15,044 nt of DNA, taken from assembly GCA_023230755.1 (NCBI GenBank), contig JALNWS010000098.1, positions 1 to 15,044 on the forward strand, read 5' to 3'. Shown here piece by piece: positions 1 to 7,731 of the stretch. A model generated the notes under the pieces. It was not told where the DNA came from. It saw only the letters and a program-made list of their open reading frames with translations, and did no database searches. This stretch comes from Azoarcus sp. (GTDB taxonomy: Bacteria > Pseudomonadota > Gammaproteobacteria > Burkholderiales > Rhodocyclaceae). How positions within the stretch are numbered: the first letter of the stretch is position 1; every line of letters begins with the position of its first letter. A program made the translations under genes and the position numbers.

Positions 1-1193
1 AACACCAGGATGAACGGATAGAGCACGTGGTAAGGGATACGCAGCATGCTGACCCAGATTCCGATCAGGGGAATGTTGAGCACCAGCAACATCAGGTTTC
101 CAAACGCAAAGCTGACGATCAGCCCCCAAAATACATCCGGCCGTTCGGACATCAGTAATGGCCCGGGCGTGATGCCATGAATGATCAGGGCCCCCAACAT
201 CAACGCCATGGTGGCATCACCCGGAATCCCCAACGACAGCGTTGGCACGAAAGCCGTCTGAGCCGCCGCGTTGTTCGCAGCCTCTGGCGCGGCCACCCCT
301 TCGATTGCACCCTTGCCGAAACGCTTGGGATCCTTTGCAATGCGCTTCTCAGTTGAGTACGACATGAACGAGGCAATCGTCGTCCCGGTGCCTGGCAGGG
401 CACCGAAGAAGCTTCCAATTGCAGAACCCCGAAGCATGGCGAGCCACGACCGCGATACATCCTCGCGTGTCGGCAGCATCGAGCGCAGCGAGATGCTCGA
501 CGCCGGCCCCGTGTGGCGGATATTGTTGATGCCGGCAATCACGTCCGCCACGCCAAACAAACCCATTGCCAGTGCGACCAGACTGATGCCATCCATCAAT
601 CCGGAGACGCCGAAGTAATAGCGTGACACCCCGGAATTGACATCGGTGCCAATCATGCTCAGCAGCAGCCCGAACACAACCATTGCCGTGCCCTTGAGCG
701 GGGAACCGGACAATGTTGCCGCGGCAACCAGACCCAGAACCATGATGGCGAAATACTCCGCCGGCCCGAACATCAACCCGAGCTCAGCAATGGCCGGCGA
801 AAATCCGGCAAGGATCACCAGACCAAACATCGCACCCAGAAACGATGCAATCGTCGTCATGAACAGGGCGACCCCAGCACGCCCCTGACGTGCCATCGGA
901 TGGCCGTCCAGGCAGGCAACCGCGGACGAAGGCGTTCCCGGCAGATTGAGCAGGATGGAAGCCGTCGAACCGCCATACTGCGCACCGTAATACACCCCGG
1001 CGAGCATGATGATGGCCGCAGTAGGTGGCACGTAGTAGGTCAGCGGCAAGAGCAGCGAAATGGCCGCCAGCGGCCCGATGCCCGGCAGCACCCCGATGAA
1101 GGTGCCAAGCGTCACCCCCAGCAGGCAATACAACAGGGTAGCTGGCGCGATCGCGGCGTCGAAACCCAAGACGAGATTGGCAAGAAAATCCAT
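1..1193 (-). CDS. tctA: Tripartite tricarboxylate transporter large membrane subunit TctA (partial, C-terminus beyond left edge)
   Basis: This is the large multi-spanning permease subunit of a tripartite tricarboxylate transporter (TTT), which imports carboxylates such as citrate through the inner membrane with a periplasmic TctC protein. Reading from the ATG at 1193, the protein opens MDFLANLVLGFDAAIAPATL. It carries the hallmark GVLPGIGP at residues 34-41 and GSTASILLNLPGTP at 75-88. A second Gly-Leu-Pro-Gly motif (GALPGTGTTIASF) lies near residues 262-274, as expected for the internally duplicated TctA fold. About 397 residues are visible of a family length near 500; the stop codon lies outside the window. 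The start is 16 nt after the tctB stop, with only a weak purine-rich GGACGAG upstream, so the two genes are very probably one transcript. Family assignment is firm; the substrate cannot be told from sequence. Confidence 0.95.
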   Translation of the reverse strand, partial: MDFLANLVLGFDAAIAPATLLYCLLGVTLGTFIGVLPGIGPLAAISLLLPLTYYVPPTAAIIMLAGVYYGAQYGGSTASILLNLPGTPSSAVACLDGHPMARQGRAGVALFMTTIASFLGAMFGLVILAGFSPAIAELGLMFGPAEYFAIMVLGLVAAATLSGSPLKGTAMVVFGLLLSMIGTDVNSGVSRYYFGVSGLMDGISLVALAMGLFGVADVIAGINNIRHTGPASSISLRSMLPTREDVSRSWLAMLRGSAIGSFFGALPGTGTTIASFMSYSTEKRIAKDPKRFGKGAIEGVAAPEAANNAAAQTAFVPTLSLGIPGDATMALMLGALIIHGITPGPLLMSERPDVFWGLIVSFAFGNLMLLVLNIPLIGIWVSMLRIPYHVLYPFILV

Positions 1194-1209
1194 GGTCAGC
1201 GCTCGTCCG

Positions 1210-1773
1210 TCAGATCCACCAGACCGGCACGCTCACCCTCAAGCCCCAGACGAACACCACCACGGTCAGCAGTGCGATCAAGCTGGACAACATGAGCGCG
1301 CGACGCACGGTCACGCCACGATCCGCAACCGTGTAAAGCAACACCGAGCTCAGTGTCGCCACCGCCAGACCGGCAGTCGTCAGCAGCACTGCGAAAAGCA
1401 CCAGCCCTCCCGCAACGACAAACAGATTGCGCCACTCCACCACCTCGACTTCCTGCTCGAGCAGTTCTGCGTCAGCGCCGGCCCCCGGCCGCACAGTGCG
1501 CCCCAATACTGCCTTCGCCGCGATCACGCCACCGTACAGGCACAGCAGCAAACCCAGCGCAGTCGGAAAGAATCCTGGCCCCATCCGCGTCGCCGTACCA
1601 AGTTGGTAGCGTTGCGCATACCAGGCAGCCAGGCCACCCAGCAGGCATAGCACTGCACCACCGAGCAAGTCCCGTCGGGCAACTGCCGATAGGGCTTCGT
1701 GCCTGGCCTGACCCGGCGCCACGCGCGTGACACTGACGTCACCTGACGAAATCTCCAGCTCATGCATGTTCAT
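1210..1773 (-). CDS. tctB: Tripartite tricarboxylate transporter small membrane subunit TctB
   Basis: This is the small four-helix subunit that pairs with TctA in the inner membrane. The 187-residue product has hydrophobic segments at about 35-52, 68-88, 116-150 (probably two helices) and 160-180. It has the RMGPGFFP motif at the start of the second helix, typical of TctB (DUF1468). Sequence before residue 33 is a hydrophilic cytoplasmic tail. The chosen start is the ATG at 1773; a second in-frame ATG lies two codons later (1767), and neither has a strong Shine-Dalgarno. The gene leads the tctBA pair and is divergent from the molybdoenzyme gene. The usual periplasmic tctC does not precede it in this window. 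Role is known from the family; partnership with TctA is inferred from spacing. Confidence 0.92.
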   Translation of the reverse strand: MNMHELEISSGDVSVTRVAPGQARHEALSAVARRDLLGGAVLCLLGGLAAWYAQRYQLGTATRMGPGFFPTALGLLLCLYGGVIAAKAVLGRTVRPGAGADAELLEQEVEVVEWRNLFVVAGGLVLFAVLLTTAGLAVATLSSVLLYTVADRGVTVRRALMLSSLIALLTVVVFVWGLRVSVPVWWI

Positions 1774-2053
1774 AGAAGCTCAAGTCCTGCGTTGTGGATC
1801 GAAAAGGTCGGCCGCTCACACAGCGGACACGCCTGCAAGGCCTGCCAGGTTCAGAAGCAAAGTCGCCTGCCCCGGAAATCCTTCAACTTCATGTTCATTT
1901 CTTATAAAGTTGATCTCTGTTGATGCAAGGATGTTAGCAGCGCATCCATCCGACCCAAATGCCGATTCCTGCAAAGCTATGCACCAACTATTCGTAGCAT
2001 GGGTCGAAATCCCTTTATTCACGGGGTTTTCGCAATGCGACAGCAAATCTTGT

Positions 2054-2072
2054 TTAGCTGAAATTCAGCTAA
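2054..2072. promoter_or_regulatory. Perfect 9-bp inverted repeat, candidate operator
   Basis: TTAGCTGAA-A-TTCAGCTAA is perfectly symmetric about base 2063. It lies 69 bp before the molybdoenzyme start codon and is not followed by a T-run, so it looks like a dimeric-regulator site and not a terminator. The regulator is unknown. Confidence 0.5.
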
Positions 2073-2073
2073 G

Positions 2074-2091
2074 TTATGCATATCCGCATAA
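2074..2091. promoter_or_regulatory. Second inverted repeat (6-bp arms, 6-bp spacer)
   Basis: TTATGC-ATATCC-GCATAA starts two bases after the first palindrome. The GTTAT...ATAA layout is loosely like molybdate-regulator (ModE) half-sites, which would suit a molybdoenzyme gene, but the match is too poor to name the factor. Confidence 0.35.
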
Positions 2092-2140
2092 AAGACATCA
2101 AATCAGTACCAACCTCATCCTCAACACGCACCCACCCCCG

Positions 2141-4471
2141 ATGAACCACACCAAGCGCTACACCGTGATGCACTGGGGCCTCTACCAGGCCCACCCCTCT
2201 CCCGACGGCCTGCGCCTTGCCCCACACGCAGGAGACCCGGATCCGAGCCGTATAGGGGGAGACCTGCTGGAAGCCAATCGATCAAGCCTGCGTATCCGTC
2301 ATCCCGCCGCCCGCGAAAGCTGGCTACTGAGCATGCGTACCGGTGTGCGCAGCCAGGACACCCGCCATCGCGGCGCAGAGCGCTTCGTGCCCCTGGAATG
2401 GGATGAAGCCCTGGACCTGGCAAGCCGCGAGATACAGCGGATTCGCGATCAACATGGCAACCGTTCGATTTTCGGCGGCTCGTATGGCTGGGCCAGCGCA
2501 GTCCGCTTTCACCATGCACAGAGCCAGATTCACCGATTTCTGAATGCCATCGGCGGCTATGTGCGCCATACCGATAGCTATAGCCTGGGGGCGGGGCGCG
2601 CCCTGTTGCCCCATATCCTGATGACCATGGACGAGTTCATGGCGAGCCACGACGACTGGAGTACGCTGGCGGAAAATACCCGCCTAGTTGTGGCCTTTGG
2701 CGGTATTCCAGCCAAAAACGCACAAGTCACGCCTGGCGGCGCGCAACGTCATGGCCTGCGTACCGGTCTGGCTGCAATGGCGCGCGCTGGCTGCCGTTTC
2801 ATCAACATCAGCCCGGTCGCCGACAATCTCGATGCACCGCCAGAGCAGGTCGAGTGGATCCCGATCCGACCCAATACCGATGTCACGGTCATGATGGCGA
2901 TTGCCCACACCTTGATTGATGCCGAACTGCATGACGAAGCGTTTCTCAACACGCATTGCACCGGGTATTCACAATGGCGGGACGAACTGTTCGGCAGACA
3001 TGACGGCGTGGTCAAGGATGCCGCATGGGCAGCCGCGCTCTCCGGCGTGCCTGCCGCGCGCATTCGCGCGCTGGCACACGAACTGGTCTCCTGCCGTAGC
3101 CTGATCAACTGCGCATGGGCACTGCAACGCGCCGAGCACGGTGAGCAACCCTTCTGGGGCACCGTCGCGCTTGCAGCGGTCGTGGGTCAGATTGGTCTCC
3201 CCGGCGGTGGTTTTGCGTTGGGTTACGGTCCGCTGAACCTGATGGGTAGCGCCCACCCGCGCGTTCCTGGACCAAGCCTGCCGCAAGGGTCGAATCCGAT
3301 ATCGGCATTCATACCCGTTGCGCGCCTAGTGGACAAGCTCGAGCACCCCGGTGAACCTTTCGATTACAACGGTGGCAGGCATGCCTATCCTGACATCCGC
3401 CTGATTTACTGGGCCGGGGGCAACCCCTTTCACCATCACCAGGACCTCAACCGCCTGGTGCGGGCATGGCAGCGCCCGGAGACCGTCATCGTTCACGAGG
3501 CATACTGTAACGCCCATGCCAAGATGGCTGACCTGGTGCTACCCGCCACCACCGCGCTTGAGCGGGAAGACATCGGCTTTGCTTCGCGCGAGCCGTACTT
3601 GGTGTGGATGTCGAGGCTGACAGATCCGCCCGGCGACGCGCGGGACGATTTCGCCATCTTCTCTGCACTGGCCAGACGCCTTGGCGTCCTGGAGGCCTAC
3701 ACGGAAGGACGTGATGCCGAGCAATGGCTCCATCACCTTTATGAATCAGCCGCACAAGCAGCAAGCGCACGTGGCACCCAATGGCCGCCCTTCGATACCT
3801 TCCGCGAACAAGGACTGCTTAAACTCGACGGGCCCGCCAATGCGGCACCAACACGGCTTGCCGCCTTTCGCGCCAATCCCGTGGATCACCCCCTACCCAC
3901 ACCAAGTGGGCGCATCGAGTTGCATTCAGCAGCAATTGCCCGACTCGGATTCAGCGAGTGCCCCGGCCATCCGGCATGGCGTCCACCATCGGAGTGGTTG
4001 GGTGCGCCAAACGCAGACCGCTACCCCTTGCATCTGATCTCGGATCAGCCCGACACCCGGTTGCACAGTCAGCTTGATCATGCACCAGCCAGCCAAGCCA
4101 CAAAGATAGACGGGAAAGAGCCCGTCTACCTCAACCCTGAAGATGCTGCAGAGCGCGACATCCGTGACGGCGATATCATCCGCATCTTCAACGACCGTGG
4201 GGCCTGCCTTGCGGGCGCCCGCGTCGATCCCATGGTGATGCGTGGCGTCATCAGGTTATCGACAGGCAGCTGGTACTCACCCCAGCGGCCGGGCGATCAC
4301 GATCCGGTCAATCTGGAGCTGAGTGGCAACCCCAACGTATTGACGCAGGACGTTGGCAGCTCCCGTCTGGGCCAGGGCTGCTCGGCAATGAGCTGTCTCG
4401 TTGAGGTACGACGCGACACTGTCAGCGCATCACCGACAACAGGTACGCCCTACCCATCAGCAAGTCTGTAG
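2141..4471 (+). CDS. bisC: Molybdopterin-dependent S/N-oxide reductase, BisC/TorA/DorA type (cytoplasmic)
   Basis: Bis-molybdopterin guanine dinucleotide enzyme of the DMSO reductase superfamily, predicted to reduce biotin sulfoxide, methionine sulfoxide or related S/N-oxides. The 776-residue product aligns with E. coli BisC from its N-terminus (RYTVMHWG) to the RLHSQLD region (about residue 640) and the C-terminal SSRLGQGC motif. Counting from the SYGW motif, Tyr115 and Trp117 match Rhodobacter DMSO reductase Tyr114 and Trp116, and Ser148 matches the Mo ligand Ser147. There is no N-terminal Fe-S cysteine cluster and no twin-arginine signal, so it should be cytoplasmic like BisC. The start at 2141 is chosen because homology begins there; an in-frame extension to 1727 overlaps tctB and is unlike the family. 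No Shine-Dalgarno precedes 2141 (pyrimidine-rich CACCCACCCCC). The next in-frame ATG is at 2168. Exact substrate is not determinable. Confidence 0.88.
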   Translation: MNHTKRYTVMHWGLYQAHPSPDGLRLAPHAGDPDPSRIGGDLLEANRSSLRIRHPAARESWLLSMRTGVRSQDTRHRGAERFVPLEWDEALDLASREIQRIRDQHGNRSIFGGSYGWASAVRFHHAQSQIHRFLNAIGGYVRHTDSYSLGAGRALLPHILMTMDEFMASHDDWSTLAENTRLVVAFGGIPAKNAQVTPGGAQRHGLRTGLAAMARAGCRFINISPVADNLDAPPEQVEWIPIRPNTDVTVMMAIAHTLIDAELHDEAFLNTHCTGYSQWRDELFGRHDGVVKDAAWAAALSGVPAARIRALAHELVSCRSLINCAWALQRAEHGEQPFWGTVALAAVVGQIGLPGGGFALGYGPLNLMGSAHPRVPGPSLPQGSNPISAFIPVARLVDKLEHPGEPFDYNGGRHAYPDIRLIYWAGGNPFHHHQDLNRLVRAWQRPETVIVHEAYCNAHAKMADLVLPATTALEREDIGFASREPYLVWMSRLTDPPGDARDDFAIFSALARRLGVLEAYTEGRDAEQWLHHLYESAAQAASARGTQWPPFDTFREQGLLKLDGPANAAPTRLAAFRANPVDHPLPTPSGRIELHSAAIARLGFSECPGHPAWRPPSEWLGAPNADRYPLHLISDQPDTRLHSQLDHAPASQATKIDGKEPVYLNPEDAAERDIRDGDIIRIFNDRGACLAGARVDPMVMRGVIRLSTGSWYSPQRPGDHDPVNLELSGNPNVLTQDVGSSRLGQGCSAMSCLVEVRRDTVSASPTTGTPYPSASL

Positions 4472-4505
4472 TCCCGGAAAGACCCTCATTCCAGGAGCTG
4501 AACGT

Positions 4506-4536
4506 AAAAAATCCCACCCGGCATACACCGGGCGGG
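4506..4536 (-). terminator. Rho-independent terminator of sbp
   Basis: On the minus strand a 9-bp stem (CCCGCCCGG / CCGGGTGGG, one G-U pair) with a 6-nt loop is followed by A and six T. It begins 36 nt past the sbp stop codon. There is no T-run on the plus side, so it should not terminate the converging bisC transcript efficiently. Confidence 0.93.
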
Positions 4537-4572
4537 ACAACACTGCCGAGGAGACAATCAAATCAAGAAGAC

Positions 4573-5586
4573 TTACTTGGTTGCGCCGGTGATCTTGTCG
4601 AACACACCGCCGTCAGCGAAATGCTCCTTCTGTGCCTTTGTCCATCCGCCGAACACTTCGTCGATCCCGAAGAGTTTGACCGGTGCAAACTGACTGGCAT
4701 ACTTGGCGAGCGCCTTCTTGTCCGATGGGCGGTAATAGTGCTTGCCAGCGATATCCTGAGCGACCGGCGAGTACAGGTAGTTCAGGTATTCGGTCGCGAC
4801 CTTGCGCGTGCCGCGCTTGTCGACAACCTTGTCGACCACGGCAACCGGCGGCTCAGCAAGAATCGAAACAGACGGCGTCACGATCTCGAACTTGTCCGGA
4901 CCAAGCTCGTTGGTTGCCAGATAGGCTTCATTCTCCCAGGAGATGAGCACATCACCGATGCCACGCTCAGTAAACGTCGTGAGCGAACCACGCGCGCCCG
5001 AATCAAGCACCTTGACATTGCCGTAGAGTTTCTTGACGAACTCCTGCGCCTTCTCGGGCGTGCCGCCCGGCTGCTTCAGTGAGTAACCCCATGCGGCAAG
5101 GTAGTTCCAGCGCGCGCCGCCCGAAGTCTTGGGATTAGGTGTGACAACCTCGACGCCTGGCTTGACGAGATCACTCCAGTCCTTGATGTTCTTCGGATTG
5201 CCCTTGCGCACGAGCAGAACGATCGTTGAGGTATAGGGCGATGAATTCAGCGAAAACTCCTTCTGCCAGCCCGCATCCAGCGCGCCCGCCTTGGTAGCGA
5301 TTGCATCGATATCCGCGGCCAGTGCGAGCGTGACCACATCCGCCTCCAATCCATCGATCACGGAACGGGCCTGCTTGCCAGAGCCGCCGTGAGATTGCTT
5401 GACAGTGACGTCCTCGCCGGTCTTCTCTTTCCAGTGCTTGGCAAAGGCGACGTTGTACTCTTGATAGAGCTCACGCGTCGGATCGTAAGAAACGTTGAGC
5501 AAGGACACCTGGGCAAAGGCGCTTGCAGACATTGCAGCGCCCACGGCGAGGGCAACGAGACTGCGACGAATGTTTTTGATGGTCAT
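4573..5586 (-). CDS. sbp: Periplasmic sulfate-binding protein
   Basis: This is the solute-binding component of a sulfate/thiosulfate ABC importer (CysUWA type). The 337 residues match family size (E. coli Sbp 329, CysP 338). A Sec signal peptide spans residues 1-25 (cleavage after SASAFA). The family signatures SYDPTRELY (33-41) and SHGGSGKQAR (65-74) are present, as are the sulfate-pocket regions around DVVTLALAADID and NPKTSGGARWNYLAAWGY. The start ATG at 5586 has GGAA about nine bases upstream. No cysU, cysW or cysA lies nearby and a strong terminator follows, so this is a stand-alone gene that must share a permease encoded elsewhere. Two GTTAT direct repeats lie 71-89 bp upstream. I am sure of the family; discrimination of sulfate from thiosulfate is inferred from similarity. 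Confidence 0.94.
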   Translation of the reverse strand: MTIKNIRRSLVALAVGAAMSASAFAQVSLLNVSYDPTRELYQEYNVAFAKHWKEKTGEDVTVKQSHGGSGKQARSVIDGLEADVVTLALAADIDAIATKAGALDAGWQKEFSLNSSPYTSTIVLLVRKGNPKNIKDWSDLVKPGVEVVTPNPKTSGGARWNYLAAWGYSLKQPGGTPEKAQEFVKKLYGNVKVLDSGARGSLTTFTERGIGDVLISWENEAYLATNELGPDKFEIVTPSVSILAEPPVAVVDKVVDKRGTRKVATEYLNYLYSPVAQDIAGKHYYRPSDKKALAKYASQFAPVKLFGIDEVFGGWTKAQKEHFADGGVFDKITGATK

Positions 5587-5656
5587 ATATGTAATTCCAG
5601 TTCAGTCTTAATTCGGAAGCTTGAATCTACGGAACATTGCCTGCAGACGGAACGAA

Positions 5657-5675
5657 GTTATTTTCACTTTGTTAT
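5657..5675. promoter_or_regulatory. GTTAT direct repeat upstream of sbp, possible CysB-type site
   Basis: GTTATTTTC at 5657 and GTTATTC at 5671 form a 14-bp-phased direct repeat in an AT-rich block before sbp. Sulfate-assimilation genes are commonly controlled by the LysR-type regulator CysB, whose sites contain AT-rich half-sites. Assignment to CysB is inference. Confidence 0.3.
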
Positions 5676-5716
5676 TCAAATTAACGGAATCGGGCAATTG
5701 AACAGCCACTCGGGAT

Positions 5717-5730
5717 CGAATCGCGATTCG
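5717..5730. promoter_or_regulatory. Perfect 14-bp palindrome between the lectin-like gene and sbp
   Basis: CGAATCGCGATTCG has no spacer. It lies 131-144 bp upstream of the sbp start and 51 bp past the stop of the preceding gene. It has no T-run. It may be an operator or an RNA hairpin at the 3' end of the preceding gene. Confidence 0.35.
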
Positions 5731-5781
5731 TTCTGGATAACGCGAATTCAATCGTACGGCGACCGCATCCAGCAGTGGCGA

Positions 5782-6465
5782 TCAATTCACTGCAAAGCAG
5801 TACAGCAAGCCCGCTCCACCCGTCCTGACCAAATTCGCTTGGCCACAGCCACGACTGCCGTGCGCGGAGTTCCATGAAGTATTGCCGCCACCCGTGCGGT
5901 CGAAATGCCCGACCTGTACCGAGCCTTCGGCGGCGCTGCTGGTGTAGTTGTTGCAGGTCTTGTCACCCGTCTCGGCAAAGGCGCGCCCATCCGGGAGCGA
6001 ACCGGTCAGGATGTCATGCTCGTTAGGCGTGTCACCCGCGCCCTTGACGAACTCACCCTTCTCGGTCAATGCAGTGCGCCGACTGAGGTTGTTACCCAGA
6101 CGCGCGTCATTGAGAATATCACCATGGAGATGGGCGACATCCTTCGCCACCTCCTGACCACGAACGTTGTACCAGGGCCCCTCACCGATGCGATCGCGTG
6201 CATTGACTGCCGGCTGGCCGTTCGCAGCCTGGGTACTGAGATAGGCACGCCAGGTCTTGCTCGCACCGCTTGTGGTGGTAGCCAGCTTCTGGCAGTGCGC
6301 ATCGGCGCCAACCAGTCCGCCGAGATCAGCACCCTTGCCAACCCCGACACTGGTCACGAAAAAGCTCGTCGGTGGTGGTGGCTTGGCCGGGTCGGCAGCC
6401 TGCTGGGCGAGGGCCATGGAAGAAAGCAGCAGGCATGCACCTGCAGCGATTCGATTCAAGCGCAT
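5782..6465 (-). CDS. Secreted lectin-like protein with four conserved-type cysteines, function unknown
   Basis: The 227-residue product has a Sec signal peptide (MRLNRIAAGACLLLSSMALA, cleavage near residue 20), then a proline-rich linker (PAKPPPPTS, 26-34) and one compact domain. The domain begins FFVTSVGVGKGADLGGLVGADAHC and ends GGAGLLYCFAVN. Mature cysteines are at 58, 171, 207 and 223, consistent with two disulfides. I recognise this as a periplasmic/secreted family often labelled lectin-like (endostatin/C-type-lectin-like fold), from memory and not from a search; no ligand is known to me. The ATG at 6465 is chosen over an open extension to 6579 because it starts the signal peptide and has an AGGA about nine bases upstream. 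The next gene on the strand is sbp, 195 bp away, so cotranscription is uncertain. Confidence 0.72.
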   Translation of the reverse strand: MRLNRIAAGACLLLSSMALAQQAADPAKPPPPTSFFVTSVGVGKGADLGGLVGADAHCQKLATTTSGASKTWRAYLSTQAANGQPAVNARDRIGEGPWYNVRGQEVAKDVAHLHGDILNDARLGNNLSRRTALTEKGEFVKGAGDTPNEHDILTGSLPDGRAFAETGDKTCNNYTSSAAEGSVQVGHFDRTGGGNTSWNSAHGSRGCGQANLVRTGGAGLLYCFAVN

Positions 6466-6850
6466 ATCGCAATTCCTGGAGTTTGTCTGGGATCTGCCTT
6501 GGCCGACATCGTGCAGGAGCGGGTCTCCGAGCGCCTGCCGACCAAAACACGTGCACATCATGAGCAGCGTTCGTGCCATGACGCGAGCGTGGACCGAAGC
6601 GCCACCAATTCGCCTTCAAGCACTTGTTTTAGCTCGACAAGAGGCGCGGTCCAAGCACAAATCCCGGCACCACCTTCCAATGGCGGACAGTCGAACTGCT
6701 GCATGGGCAGCAGCCATTGCGCGATCACTGCCTCGGCGGCAGCACTCCGCGCACACAGGATATCCTTTGCAGTTTTCCTTGGTTCATCGCATGCGCTCGC
6801 TCGCGCATGATGCAGGCACCGCATACCGGCTCACGGACATCCACTCAAGC
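6466..6850. other. Divergent intergenic region between the lectin-like gene and the amidotransferase gene
   Basis: This 385-bp region must contain start signals for the genes leaving it in opposite directions. Both frames of the neighbours run open into it, and a minus-strand frame spans 6558-6824, but none shows a recognisable domain. I see no convincing -35/-10 pair, strong palindrome or RNA gene here. Confidence 0.4.
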
Positions 6851-7639
6851 ATGTGCCAACTATTAGGAATGAGCGGCAATAAGCCGACCTCGTTGCGCTT
6901 CTCGCTCGATGGCTTCCTGCGTCGTGGCGGCGAAACCGACCATCATGCCGACGGCTGGGGCATTGCCTTTCACGAGGGACGCAGTTGCAAGCTGTTTCTC
7001 GACGACCAGCCGGCAGCAGGCTCGTCGCTGGTCGAACGCATCAAACGCATGCCGCTACGGGCGCGCAACGTGATCGCGCATGTGCGCAAAGCGACCCATG
7101 GTGAAGTGTCGCTATCGAACTGCCACCCCTTCGTCAGGCTGCTTTGGGGCCGCCAGTGGGTGTTTGCGCACAATGGTGACCTGCCCGGATTCCGCACGCC
7201 CGCCGATGCCCACTTCAAACCGATTGGCAGCACCGATTCGGAGGCGGCCTTCTGCGCCTTGCTCGATGGCCTGCGAACCTGCTTCGGCAACTCGGAGCCC
7301 TCGACGCCAACGCTCTATCTGGCATTGCGCCGGATCTCGGCCGAACTCGCGAGCCACGGAACTTTCAACTACCTGCTGACCAATGGCGAACTCCTGTTCG
7401 CGCACTGCTCCACCAGCCTGTACTACTCCGTGCGTCAGGCACCCTTCGGCACGGTAAAACTGATCGACTGTGGCGTCCAGGTCGACCTCGCCCAGCTGAA
7501 TCAGGCCGACGACCGCTACTCCGTCGTCGCAACGCAGCCCCTGACCGAGGGCGAAGCATGGCAAGCGCTGCAGCCAGGCGAGCTCAAGGTGTTCCTGCAC
7601 GGCGAGGAGTTGAGTCAGGCGTTCGCGCCCCGCCCCTAG
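6851..7639 (+). CDS. Stand-alone class II glutamine amidotransferase, YafJ-type
   Basis: This is a 262-residue N-terminal-nucleophile amidotransferase domain without a fused synthase (E. coli YafJ is about 255). The nucleophile is Cys2, exposed after Met1 removal, so the ATG at 6851 is the true start even though the frame is open upstream. Other active-site signatures are DGWGIAF (34-40), the AHVRKAT arginine region (76-82), the oxyanion-hole FAHNGDL (105-111) and the STDSEAAF stretch (127-134), all in family order. It should release ammonia from glutamine; the acceptor substrate or partner is unknown for this family. The Shine-Dalgarno is weak. The gene converges on groL, with a terminator between them. 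Confidence 0.88.
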   Translation: MCQLLGMSGNKPTSLRFSLDGFLRRGGETDHHADGWGIAFHEGRSCKLFLDDQPAAGSSLVERIKRMPLRARNVIAHVRKATHGEVSLSNCHPFVRLLWGRQWVFAHNGDLPGFRTPADAHFKPIGSTDSEAAFCALLDGLRTCFGNSEPSTPTLYLALRRISAELASHGTFNYLLTNGELLFAHCSTSLYYSVRQAPFGTVKLIDCGVQVDLAQLNQADDRYSVVATQPLTEGEAWQALQPGELKVFLHGEELSQAFAPRP

Positions 7640-7679
7640 CCACTGCAGCAGGACTCGGCATCAGCTTCCCCGCTCGGTG

Positions 7680-7720
7680 AAAAAAGCAGCGGGCGCTCCG
7701 ATCGGGAAACGCCCGCTTTT
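7680..7720. terminator. Bidirectional rho-independent terminator between the amidotransferase gene and groL
   Basis: An 8-bp perfect stem (AGCGGGCG 7688-7695, CGCCCGCT 7710-7717) is flanked by TTTT on the plus side and by a six-A run (7680-7685, six T on the minus strand). It can terminate the amidotransferase transcript rightward and the groSL transcript leftward. The 14-nt loop contains a small internal CCGATCGG. Confidence 0.85.
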
Positions 7721-7731
7721 CGGTCTCAGCA

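Larger units (their letters stand above)
1774..2140. other. Divergent intergenic region between tctB and the molybdoenzyme gene
   Basis: This 367-bp stretch is visibly richer in A+T than its flanks, especially 1890-2115. It must hold the promoters for tctBA (leftward) and the bisC-like gene (rightward). The plus frame of the molybdoenzyme stays open through it, but the encoded residues resemble nothing in the family and overlap tctB, so I treat it as non-coding. Two adjacent inverted repeats at 2054-2091 are the main recognisable structure. A possible -35 (TTGTTT, 2050-2055) with a poor -10 near 2074-2080 would place the first palindrome inside the promoter; this is weak. Confidence 0.5.

Noticed and set aside
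1060..1650. Plus-strand frame over tctA/tctB
   Set aside because: Antisense to two well-supported membrane proteins; Arg/Gln/His-rich low-information product.
1727..2140. In-frame N-terminal extension of the molybdoenzyme (138 codons)
   Set aside because: It overlaps tctB, has no family similarity, and BisC homology begins at 2141.
6466..6579. Upstream extension of the lectin-like protein
   Set aside because: It would place 38 residues before a typical signal peptide; the ATG at 6465 has a ribosome site.
5905..6810. Plus-strand frame (301 codons) across the lectin-like gene
   Set aside because: No domain or signal, and it lies opposite a gene with signal peptide, ribosome site and family motifs.
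6558..6824. Minus-strand frame of 88 codons in the divergent intergenic region
   Set aside because: No recognisable domain, no clear ribosome site, and composition is not convincing.
6257..6850. In-frame upstream extension of the amidotransferase
   Set aside because: Class II amidotransferases need the cysteine directly after the initiator Met; the extension would bury it.
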